The notes under the pieces were generated by a model. It saw only the letters and a list, made by a program, of their open reading frames with translations, ran no database searches and was not told the origin of the DNA. From the NCBI RefSeq assembly GCF_900104765.1, contig NZ_LT629737.1, positions 620,001-684,000 of the forward strand: DNA of 64,000 nt, given 5' to 3'. The translations under genes were made by a program, and so were the position numbers. Origin of the DNA: Gillisia sp. Hel1_33_143. Lineage in GTDB: Bacteria; Bacteroidota; Bacteroidia; Flavobacteriales; Flavobacteriaceae. Of the stretch, positions 52,445-60,108 are shown in pieces. The stretch's first letter is position 1; each line of letters opens with the position of its first letter.

Positions 52445-53397
52445 AAAATTGTTTAGCCTGTTTTATGCCCTTAAAAAAGGATGATATAATTTATCATCCT
52501 AAATGTCTTGCAGATTTCTGGCAAAATGAAACTCCTGTATTGAAATTAAACTTCTCAATATTAGAACTGGAAAAACTAGCCAAAGAAAATATCTCACAAC
52601 GTATAACGGTACCCGGTGTGCAGCCAAAACTTTCATTAGGGTTCACTAACAAAGAAGAAAATAAAAGATTAACCATAGTAGGAGCATTGGATGGTAAATA
52701 TATTTTAAAACCACCTTATTCACAGTATCCTCAAATGCCGGAAATAGAGGCATTATCGATGTTAATGGCTCAGGCTTGTGGAATTGCAACAGTTCCTTTC
52801 TTACTAATTCCTTTGAAAGATGGAGAGCTCGCATACCTTACACGTAGAATCGATCGGGATCTGAAAAACAATAAATATGCTATGGAAGATGCCTGCCAAT
52901 TTACTGAACGGCTTACAGAACATAAATATCGAGGTTCATATGAACAAATTGCCAGAGCTATCTTAAAGTATAATGGAAATCGATTGATGGACGTAGTGCA
53001 TTTTTATGAACAGGTAATAGTATCTTACCTAATTGGTAATAATGATATGCACTTAAAGAACTTTTCTTTGATATCTACAGAAACCAATTCATATCAATTG
53101 GCACCGGCCTATGACATTCTTGCTGTAAAACTACTAATGCCAGAAGATGATGAAGATCTAGCGCTAACACTTAACGGGAAAAAGCGAAAACTAAGGCAGA
53201 ATGATTTTAATGAAGCTATGTTAAAAGCACATATCCCAGAAAAGGCAATTGATAATCTTTGGAAGCGAATTGGGAGAGGTATGTGTGAGTGGAAAGAATT
53301 GATTGAGCGTAGTTTTCTTTCAAACGAAAGAAAAGAAAATTTTAAAAAACTAATAATCCAGAAATCAACAGAAATAAATTTAAGAACGACTGACTAA
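52441..53397 (+). CDS. hipT: HipT-like serine/threonine kinase toxin
   Basis: 318 residues, ATG at 52441. A zinc-ribbon-like start (CLACFMPLKKDD, then HPKCLADFW) precedes the HipA-like kinase: the ATP-loop region is GALDGKYILKPP, the catalytic loop GNNDMHLKNFSLI and the metal site APAYDILAV. It lacks the N1 domain, which is HipS here. HipT phosphorylates its target (in E. coli TrpS) and stops growth. Start codon overlaps hipS by 4 bp. Confidence 0.85.
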   Translation: MKNCLACFMPLKKDDIIYHPKCLADFWQNETPVLKLNFSILELEKLAKENISQRITVPGVQPKLSLGFTNKEENKRLTIVGALDGKYILKPPYSQYPQMPEIEALSMLMAQACGIATVPFLLIPLKDGELAYLTRRIDRDLKNNKYAMEDACQFTERLTEHKYRGSYEQIARAILKYNGNRLMDVVHFYEQVIVSYLIGNNDMHLKNFSLISTETNSYQLAPAYDILAVKLLMPEDDEDLALTLNGKKRKLRQNDFNEAMLKAHIPEKAIDNLWKRIGRGMCEWKELIERSFLSNERKENFKKLIIQKSTEINLRTTD

Positions 53398-53803
53398 TAT
53401 ATATTGATTTACGCATATCTTCAATAATAGATTGTTTTATAGTTATAATCGCTTATTTCATTCGAACAGAAATACCTGACTTTTTATAACATGTAATGAG
53501 AATGTTATTCGAGTTTCCAATTAAAAAATACCTCTATTTAAAATTTATCTTTAATAATTAATAAAATTTACATATCATACCCGCTCCTTTTTTCGATTTA
53601 GTAAGTGGTAGCATTTATGAAGGCGATTAATTTGATAGATCATAATTATAATTGTTGTATAAACATAGCTATTCCAGTTTATAAAAAATAGTCACCTCCA
53701 TTGTACGAAGAGATATTTAAAAAAATTATATTCATCCGTAAGAATAATTTAATAAGGAAAACACATAAAGTACAAGCTCCTATAATCTTCTCTCAAACAA
53801 ATG
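53398..53803. other. Non-coding gap after hipT
   Basis: About 405 bp of AT-rich sequence. I see no gene on either strand. Confidence 0.45.
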
Positions 53804-53830
53804 AAGCTATCAAATAAATTTTGATAGCTT
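53804..53830 (-). terminator. Terminator of the PepSY-like gene
   Basis: AAGCTATCAAA and TTTGATAGCTT form an 11-bp stem with a five-base loop, about 30 bp after the stop at 53859. It lacks a long T-run. Confidence 0.5.
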
Positions 53831-53858
53831 ATATACATTTAATATTAATGTAAGTTCT

Positions 53859-54299
53859 TTAATCCTCATATTCTTTAATAATGGAACCAATTTCATCAAA
53901 AATTAACATTTTTTCATTGTTCCAACCTTTTTTTAATTCAACTTCGTAAGTAATTTTACCCGCTTCTTCCTTCATTTCTATATCCTCAATTTTAAAAGAA
54001 GAATAAGAAGTACTAATTTTAGATTTGATAGCTTGTGGTAGTTCTGCTTCATTTAATTCTTTTTCCGTTTTTATAGTTTTTCCGGAAGCATCATACCAAA
54101 TTTCATTTTCTTTTCTAGCTATATCAAATTCTACTTTGTAGAGATCATTTTGTTTTTCCCACTCTATATCTGTGGCATTGACAAATTCCTTTTCGAAATT
54201 TAGTCTTAAATCCCTTGGAACTTCGTTATTTTTTAAGTCTTGCGCATTTACTGCCACAGTTGCAAATAAGGTAAGAGCAGCTAATTTTAAATTTTTCAT
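53859..54299 (-). CDS. Periplasmic PepSY-like domain protein
   Basis: 146 residues with a signal peptide (MKNLKLAALTLFATVAVNAQ). The body has the PepSY-like repeat twice: FVNATDIEWEKQNDLYKVEF, and IEDIEMKEEAGKITYEVEL. Such proteins bind to the envelope in Bacteroidota and are often controlled by a neighbouring two-component system, which here is divergently encoded 127 bp away. Confidence 0.8.
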   Translation of the reverse strand: MKNLKLAALTLFATVAVNAQDLKNNEVPRDLRLNFEKEFVNATDIEWEKQNDLYKVEFDIARKENEIWYDASGKTIKTEKELNEAELPQAIKSKISTSYSSFKIEDIEMKEEAGKITYEVELKKGWNNEKMLIFDEIGSIIKEYED

Positions 54300-54426
54300 A
54301 ATAGTTGTTTTTTAATTTGATTCAAAGAAAGAAGCCAAAACTGGAAGAAATTAGGAACTTATAATAAAATTGAAATTCCCAAATCTTTCTAGAATTAGCT
54401 CGTATTTTTAACCTTTATCACCGAAT

Positions 54427-55104
54427 ATGAAAATACTTATAATAGAAGACGAGCAGGAAATGCGAGAGAATATGCAAAATTCTTTGGAAAGAGAAGATTT
54501 TGTAGTAGAAACTGCAGATGGATATCATGATGCACTTTCCAAAATTGGTGTATATGAATATGATTGTATTTTGCTTGATATATCTCTGCCAGATGGCAAC
54601 GGACTTGAAATTCTAAAGGAGCTTAAAAATAAAGAAATATCAGATAACGTAATTATAGTTTCTGCTAAAGATTCTTTAGATGATAAAATTAAAGGACTGG
54701 ATCTGGGAGCAGATGATTATTTGCCAAAGCCTTTTCATATTGCAGAATTACATGCAAGAATAAATGCTGTTTTAAGACGCAAAAAATTTGATGGATATAA
54801 TATTCTGAACATTGCTAATGTGTCTATCAATTTTGATAAACATCTGGTATTTATTGATAATAACGAAATTAGTTTTAATAGAAAAGAATTTGACATTCTC
54901 TTATACCTTGTCACAAATAAAGACAGGTTGGTAAATAAATCTGCACTTGCAGAGCATGTTTGGGGAGATTATATAGACCAAAGTGATGATTTTGAATTTA
55001 TTTATTCCCAAATAAAGAATTTAAGAAAAAAGCTTAATACATATAAGGCTGACATTGAAATAAAAGCAGTTTATGGAATTGGATATAAACTGATAAGTTT
55101 ATGA
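54427..55104 (+). CDS. OmpR-type response regulator
   Basis: 225 residues. Receiver domain 1-115 with Asp51 (CILLDISLPDG) as phosphorylation site, acidic pair ED at 7-8 and Lys101 (LPKPF). The C-terminal winged helix is at about 130-222 (FNRKEFDILLYLVTNKDRL). It overlaps the histidine kinase gene by 4 bp (ATGA). It probably controls the PepSY-like genes on both sides. Confidence 0.92.
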   Translation: MKILIIEDEQEMRENMQNSLEREDFVVETADGYHDALSKIGVYEYDCILLDISLPDGNGLEILKELKNKEISDNVIIVSAKDSLDDKIKGLDLGADDYLPKPFHIAELHARINAVLRRKKFDGYNILNIANVSINFDKHLVFIDNNEISFNRKEFDILLYLVTNKDRLVNKSALAEHVWGDYIDQSDDFEFIYSQIKNLRKKLNTYKADIEIKAVYGIGYKLISL

Positions 55105-56369
55105 AATTACTAAATTATACTACCAGATATTTTGCAATAATCTTATTTGTTCTTCTTTCAATTTGGGCGGTCATATTTTATTATGCCATGCTGGATGAAA
55201 TATACGATAGTATGGACGATGGTTTAGAAAATCAAAAAATGTTAGTGATTCGTCGTGCAGTAGAAAATATTTCTATTGAAGAGAAAAATGACTTTGGAGA
55301 TGGTTATTATACGCTCAAAAAAATCAAATCCGAACATGCTAATAATATCAAAGATCACTACCGAGACACTTTGATGTATATGCATAATGAAGAGGATTTT
55401 GAACCAGTAAGGCTATTGGAAAGTGTTTTTAAACATAACTATGAATATTACAAGATAAAAGTTATTACCTCGATGGTCGAAGAAGACGATCTTATAGAAG
55501 ATCTCTTGTACTCACTCTTATGGCTATATTTAGGTTTAATAATTTCAATAATATTTTTGAACAATATTGTCCTCAATAAAATTTGGAACCCATTCTACAA
55601 ACTTATCACTGAGCTTAAAAATTTTAATATTGAAAAGGATGAAAATATAAAGGTTCAGCAAACTTCAATTGAAGAGTTTAATTTATTGAATAAACAAATT
55701 CAGGTCCTCCTGCAAAAATCCCGAGATAGCTTTATAGGTCAGAAGCAGTTCATCGAAAATGCTTCCCACGAATTGCAGACTCCGTTGGCTATTAGTATCA
55801 ATAAGTTAGAATTATATATTGAAAACTATGATCTAAGCGAAAGTGAATTAGTGCAAATCGCCCAGGTACTGAATAATTTAGAGCGTTTGACCCGCTTTAA
55901 TAAATCCTTGCTGCTATTAAGTAAGATTGAAAATCGACAATTCCTTTATGTACAAGAGGTATCCATCATTTCAATTATCCAAGAAGTGGTTGAGGATTTT
56001 TCAGATTTTGCTGCTCACAAACAAATGGAGTGTATAATAACATCCGAAGAAAACATCGTTTTTAAAATGAATAGGGACCTGGCAGTCATTCTATTCACCA
56101 ACCTCATTAAAAATGCAATTGTTTATGGGGAAAATGGAAGTCTGATCAATATTGAAATTGAGAAACAAGAGATAAGAATCTCTAACTTATCTACACAAGA
56201 AGCCTTGAAAAAAGAGAAATTATTTACCCGTTTCTATAAAATAAGCAGTAAAAATTCCAATGGTCTTGGTTTGGCAATCTCTAAAGCCATAGCTGATGAA
56301 TACGATCTAGAATTAGAATATTATTTTGATGAAAGACACATTTTCAAAGTAGTATTTCCAAAATCCTAA
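55101..56369 (+). CDS. Sensor histidine kinase
   Basis: 422 residues. Two membrane helices, at about 10-30 and 136-158, enclose a periplasmic sensor part of about 105 residues. The phospho-acceptor His223 is in NASHELQTPLA; the ATPase domain has NLIKNAIVYGENG and GLGLAISKAIADEY. It is the partner of the regulator overlapping it. The signal is unknown; its periplasmic part may sense metal or envelope state together with the PepSY-like proteins. Confidence 0.92.
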   Translation: MKLLNYTTRYFAIILFVLLSIWAVIFYYAMLDEIYDSMDDGLENQKMLVIRRAVENISIEEKNDFGDGYYTLKKIKSEHANNIKDHYRDTLMYMHNEEDFEPVRLLESVFKHNYEYYKIKVITSMVEEDDLIEDLLYSLLWLYLGLIISIIFLNNIVLNKIWNPFYKLITELKNFNIEKDENIKVQQTSIEEFNLLNKQIQVLLQKSRDSFIGQKQFIENASHELQTPLAISINKLELYIENYDLSESELVQIAQVLNNLERLTRFNKSLLLLSKIENRQFLYVQEVSIISIIQEVVEDFSDFAAHKQMECIITSEENIVFKMNRDLAVILFTNLIKNAIVYGENGSLINIEIEKQEIRISNLSTQEALKKEKLFTRFYKISSKNSNGLGLAISKAIADEYDLELEYYFDERHIFKVVFPKS

Positions 56370-56459
56370 ATTTCTTCCCAAAATATAATCTTACAAGATA
56401 AATTCCAGGTTCTTTCCTGATTTCAGTTTGATATTGCGGTAATCTTTAAAATCTGTAAT

Positions 56460-56906
56460 ATGAAACGAAGAATCTTAATGACAGTGATTTTAGCAGGAAT
56501 CCTTATATCCTGTAATTACAATGATAGTCCTGATGTGAAAACTCCTTCTGTGGTATTAAATACTTTTCAGCGAGAATTTCCAGAAGCAATAGATATTAGA
56601 TGGGAGGAATTTAAAGATAAGTATGAAGTAGATTTTGAATATAAAAATATAGATTATTCCGCCATAATTGCGAGGGATGGTAACTTGATTAAATATAAGT
56701 ATGAAATCTTGTCTTCCCAATTACCAGAAGCTGTGAATAACACCATCAAGACTAATTATGATATGAGAAAAATTGATGACTATGAAATTCTAAAAATTGG
56801 AAAAATTACTTATTACCAGATAGAAATTGATGGAAGCCTAATGGACGAAAAACTGATTTTTAATTCAACTGGAGATCAAAATCCACAGATAAAATATTTT
56901 GATTAA
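56460..56906 (+). CDS. PepSY-like lipoprotein, paralogue of the gene at 53859
   Basis: 148 residues with a lipoprotein signal ending GILISC. It shares the pattern of the gene at 53859: AIDIRWEEFKDKYEVDFEY and ILKIGKITYYQIEIDG. One is soluble and the other lipid-anchored. They flank the two-component genes. Confidence 0.75.
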   Translation: MKRRILMTVILAGILISCNYNDSPDVKTPSVVLNTFQREFPEAIDIRWEEFKDKYEVDFEYKNIDYSAIIARDGNLIKYKYEILSSQLPEAVNNTIKTNYDMRKIDDYEILKIGKITYYQIEIDGSLMDEKLIFNSTGDQNPQIKYFD

Positions 56907-56982
56907 TCTAGTAGCTACAAGAAATATCAACCTTTATAAATGCCTATTTATAAAGCGATTTTTTTAATTAAAATTATCAATT

Positions 56983-57837
56983 ATGAACAAGACTGTTTTA
57001 TCAATTATACTCGGAGTACTTATTTTGGTGGGAGGATTAATTTTCTCATTTGAGAGAAAAGGAACTTTCACACAGAATAAAGATTATTCCTATCAGATCG
57101 AATCCACATGGGAACTTCCCAAAATTTTGTCTGAAATTTCAGGAATAGAATGGATTGACGAAAATAAAATTGCGGGAATTCAGGATGAAGATGGGATCCT
57201 ATTTATCTATAATTTAAAAACATCCAAGATTGAGAAGAAAATAGAATTTGCTGACAAAGGAGATTATGAAGGTCTAGCAATACATGAAAAAAATGCATAC
57301 GCGTTGAGAAGTGATGGTACTATTTTCGAAATTCTCAATTTTATGGAGAATCATCCAAATATCTCAAAGTTTGAAACTTTCCTAACTGCTTCTAATAATG
57401 TCGAAGGACTTTGTCTGGATCTAGCTCATCATCAGCTTTTACTAGCCATTAAAGATAGAGAATCAGGTAGTGATGATTATAAAGGGGTATATTCCTTTAA
57501 TTTAAAAACTAAAGAATTAAATAAAAACCCCTTTATTAAACTTGATATGAAGGATAAGTTACTGGAAAATTCTAGCAATAATATAAGTAAAAGATTGAGA
57601 CCTTCAGACATTGAGATTCACCCTATAACCGGTGAGATATATATTTTAGACGCTAAAGATCCCAAGCTGCTCATATTAGATAAGAACAGAAAATTTAAAA
57701 AATTATACGCTTTAGATGAAGATAAATTTAATCAACCGGAAGGTCTTACATTTACTCCTACCGGCAGACTCTTCATATCGAATGAGGCAGGGAGTAACCC
57801 AGCCAACATTCTAGAGGTTATTTTAAAGAAAAATTAA
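56983..57837 (+). CDS. SdiA-regulated domain protein (beta-propeller)
   Basis: 284 residues, N-terminal membrane anchor (about 5-23: LSIILGVLILVGGLIFSF). The body is a propeller-like fold: SEISGIEWIDENKIAGIQDEDG, and RPSDIEIHPITGEIYILDAK. It is assigned to the SdiA-regulated family; function unknown. It ends 3 bp from the next gene, so the two are co-transcribed. Confidence 0.8.
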   Translation: MNKTVLSIILGVLILVGGLIFSFERKGTFTQNKDYSYQIESTWELPKILSEISGIEWIDENKIAGIQDEDGILFIYNLKTSKIEKKIEFADKGDYEGLAIHEKNAYALRSDGTIFEILNFMENHPNISKFETFLTASNNVEGLCLDLAHHQLLLAIKDRESGSDDYKGVYSFNLKTKELNKNPFIKLDMKDKLLENSSNNISKRLRPSDIEIHPITGEIYILDAKDPKLLILDKNRKFKKLYALDEDKFNQPEGLTFTPTGRLFISNEAGSNPANILEVILKKN

Positions 57838-57840
57838 TAT

Positions 57841-58545
57841 ATGAATACTGCATCTCTCGAAAATGCTTCAGTTAAAAAAAGCAAAGCGCCATTATATATT
57901 TCCATAAGCATTATTGCACTGATAATTGGCTCTTATTTTTTGATTCCCAGCGTACAACAATTCTTAAATGAGAGCTGGAGCGTACTTACTAGCAATAATA
58001 ATGAACGTATCAAAAACTGGGTAGATGGTTTTGGTTGGTTTGGCCCTTTGCTCTTAGTATTATGTATGGTAGCGCAAATGTTCCTTCTAGTGATTCCGTC
58101 CGTTGCGCTTATGGTTGTTTCGATTTTGGCCTACGGTCCGGTTTGGGGTAGTTTAATTGTACTGGTTTCCATATTTACCGCCTCCTCTACAGGTTATTGG
58201 ATTGGTCGATATTTTGGACCTGGGATTGTAGAGAAATTAATTGGTCATAAATCTGAAAAAAAGATCGCCAATTTTTTGGAAGATTATGGTTTTTGGGCAG
58301 TAATCGTTACACGTTTAAACCCTTTTCTTTCAAATGATGCGATAAGTTTTGTTGGGGGAATTCTTAAAATGGGATATTGGCGCTTTATTTTTGCTACTAT
58401 AGTTGGGATTGCACCTTTAACACTATTTATAGCTGTAATAGGCAAAAGTACCGATTCTTTAAAAAACGGATTATTATGGGGATCGTTGGTTAGTTTGGTA
58501 ATTTTCGGACTATATGTTTACTGGGATAAATGTAAAAGAAATTAA
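57841..58545 (+). CDS. TVP38/TMEM64 (DedA-like) membrane protein
   Basis: 234 residues, six membrane helices. The conserved SNARE-associated core is seen: VIPSVALMVVSILAYGPVWG, then VTRLNPFLSNDAISFVGGI with the conserved arginine. DedA/TVP38 proteins move or flip lipids or handle small molecules in the inner membrane. Confidence 0.88.
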   Translation: MNTASLENASVKKSKAPLYISISIIALIIGSYFLIPSVQQFLNESWSVLTSNNNERIKNWVDGFGWFGPLLLVLCMVAQMFLLVIPSVALMVVSILAYGPVWGSLIVLVSIFTASSTGYWIGRYFGPGIVEKLIGHKSEKKIANFLEDYGFWAVIVTRLNPFLSNDAISFVGGILKMGYWRFIFATIVGIAPLTLFIAVIGKSTDSLKNGLLWGSLVSLVIFGLYVYWDKCKRN

Positions 58546-58571
58546 ATTTAAAATTCCAACAGTAAGGATAA

Positions 58572-59255
58572 ATGACTTTCAAGGCTCAAATAAAAATAAC
58601 TCTCTTCTTATTTTTTTTTCTTACGAGCAATAATCTTGCATTTACACAAAATACGCAATCTTACTTTTTTGAAAATGAATTCGAGGTTTCTCTCACTTTA
58701 GTAAACAGATGGTCTATGAATTTTGGAGTAGGTAGTCGCAGTATGCTCGAAGAAAGATTTGATGGTGAAAGAATATTTGGGTATCAACATGAGCACCTCG
58801 AGTTGAATCATTTTACGAATTATCAAACCAATGAATCACTGCTTTTAAGTCTAGGACTGCGATATAGATTTAAAGAAATCTTCAATCCTATTGAAACAAA
58901 TGAAATCAGAATTATTGAGCAAATAAAATTTGTGCCTATAAATTCATCTCTCTTCCATAGATTACGCCTCGAACAGAGATTTAGAAAAAATACAATACAT
59001 CGTCTAAGATATGATATATCATATTGGTTTCCTCTAGACCAAAATTTCTCTTTAACATTAGGAACGGAAGCTTTATATGCTATTTCTTCCCAACTAAAAC
59101 CAGAGGCCGAACAAAGATTCTCAATTGATCTAGAAATTTCTGCTTTGAAAGATTTAGAACTTGAGCTTGGTTTCGAATATAGGATAGAAAACTATTCTCA
59201 AGATCTGGAACATGAGTATTTTATACTAACTGGGATGAGTCTGAATCTGAACTAA
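58572..59255 (+). CDS. DUF2490 outer-membrane-like protein
   Basis: 227 residues, signal peptide with cleavage after AFT (ITLFLFFFLTSNNLAFTQ). Beta-barrel-like body with alternating hydrophobic residues, for example LLLSLGLRYRFKEIFNPIE, and LRLEQRFRKNTIHRLRYDIS, matching DUF2490. Last gene before the right end of the element. Confidence 0.78.
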   Translation: MTFKAQIKITLFLFFFLTSNNLAFTQNTQSYFFENEFEVSLTLVNRWSMNFGVGSRSMLEERFDGERIFGYQHEHLELNHFTNYQTNESLLLSLGLRYRFKEIFNPIETNEIRIIEQIKFVPINSSLFHRLRLEQRFRKNTIHRLRYDISYWFPLDQNFSLTLGTEALYAISSQLKPEAEQRFSIDLEISALKDLELELGFEYRIENYSQDLEHEYFILTGMSLNLN

Positions 59256-59309
59256 ATTTGATTAAATAAATAGTAATTTGATCCTTTAAAAGTTAAAATT
59301 TAGTTAAAG

Positions 59310-59328
59310 GTGTCCAATTCGTGGACAC
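59310..59328. promoter_or_regulatory. Possible recombinase arm site at the right end
   Basis: GTGTCCA and TGGACAC form a 7-bp palindrome with a five-base centre. The part GTGTCCAATT is shared with the left end at 25416. Likely a binding site for the integrase or a directionality factor. Confidence 0.4.
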
Positions 59329-59386
59329 TCCCATCGGCTATGCTTGGAAAGTCCAATAATAGAGGCACGAGCAAATTTTAAAGCAC

Positions 59387-59403
59387 TCCCGCCTCGAGTA
59401 CTT
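59387..59403. repeat. attR: right 17-bp direct repeat
   Basis: An exact copy of the 17 bp at 25299-25315 (3' end of tRNA-Leu). No other part of a tRNA is present. It marks the right boundary of the element. Confidence 0.9.
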
Positions 59404-59404
59404 A

Positions 59405-59438
59405 AAAACCCTGATAATCATTTAATTATCGGGGTTTT
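59405..59438 (+). terminator. Original tRNA-Leu terminator displaced by the insertion
   Basis: AACCCTGATAAT pairs with ATTATCGGGGTT with one wobble and a T-rich tail. It sits right after attR, as expected if it once followed the tRNA gene at 25231. Confidence 0.75.
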
Positions 59439-60014
59439 ATTTTTTCCTGATTTCCTTGGGCTATTCACAACACCTAAATCAATCATTTTTCTACCAATCC
59501 AGATCACTCTATCTTTATGTAGCTGAATGTTCTCTTCAGAAATACACCACATCAACATTATAACCTTCAATAAGATCGTTAAAAACGTTACAAAATTAAC
59601 TCAACCATAAGATTTACGAAACTGTAACATATCCAGGTTTTAAAAATTCCTTTACTCTAGTATGAATTTAGATCTTATCAAGTAAAATTGGTTTAGATCA
59701 AAATGAGATTATTTATTATACAACGCTAAAAAAAGCAAGTAAAAAATTCAAACTAATCTAAAAAGAAGTTGTGAATTCATACCACATATGTAAAGGCAAA
59801 TGCCAGCTACAAGATAGTTCTTGCAGCACAAATTACTATTTTAATAAACCTAGAAACTTGGCCTTCTCAGCAACCAAACTCTACGAAGATACATGTGCGA
59901 ATTTCACTTTAATGACTTCGGACTACCAAAAAAAGAATGCATGATCTAATGGAAATAAACAACATTTGACACTATAAATATTTAAAGACATCATACACAG
60001 TCATTTATAGATTA
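59439..60014. other. Non-coding gap after the right end
   Basis: About 575 bp of AT-rich chromosome DNA without a convincing gene. A short frame crossing attR is an artefact of the junction. The right end runs into the promoter region of the siderophore receptor. Confidence 0.5.
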
Positions 60015-60037
60015 TTATTTAGAATTATTATAAATAG
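60015..60037. promoter_or_regulatory. Fur/DtxR-like operator B
   Basis: TTATTTA-N9-TAAATAG, upstream of the -7 box. It matches the inverse of operator C in 20 of 23 positions and is close to operator A on the element. Confidence 0.65.
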
Positions 60038-60061
60038 TTAGGTTATTTGGGTTCATAAATA

Positions 60062-60069
60062 TAAATTTG
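60062..60069 (+). promoter_or_regulatory. -7 box of the chromosomal siderophore receptor gene
   Basis: TAAATTTG fits TAnnTTTG and lies 39 bp before the ATG at 60109, between operators B and C. Confidence 0.5.
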
Positions 60070-60079
60070 ACCAAAAATA

Positions 60080-60102
60080 TTATTTATAATTAGTCTAAAT
60101 AA
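60080..60102. promoter_or_regulatory. Fur/DtxR-like operator C
   Basis: TTATTTA-N9-TAAATAA, a palindrome of 7-bp perfect arms, 11 bp after the -7 box and thus over the transcription start. Same layout as operator D. Confidence 0.65.
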
Positions 60103-60108
60103 AAACAA

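Larger units (their letters stand above)
25299..59403. mobile_element. Integrative and mobilizable element inserted in tRNA-Leu(CAA), about 34.1 kb
   Basis: It is bounded by 17-bp direct repeats of the tRNA 3' end, with a tyrosine integrase 235 bp inside the left end. It carries radC, an ssb remnant, a BfmA/BtgA accessory protein and a MobB-type relaxase, but no tra/T4SS genes, so it would need a helper for transfer. Cargo: an integron-like cassette array, a sigma factor with a dead Cas12f and guide RNA, iron uptake genes, HipBST-like genes and a two-component module. The original tRNA terminator is displaced to 59405-59438, and the element supplies a substitute at 25336-25370. Confidence 0.88.

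Noticed and set aside
53859-56906. The two PepSY-like genes as phage or toxin immunity proteins
   Set aside because: They have signal peptides and the known PepSY-like repeat, and their neighbours are a two-component system, so an envelope role is simpler.
59344-59526. A 60-codon plus-strand frame across attR
   Set aside because: It crosses the recombination junction and a terminator, and its codons show no protein-like pattern.
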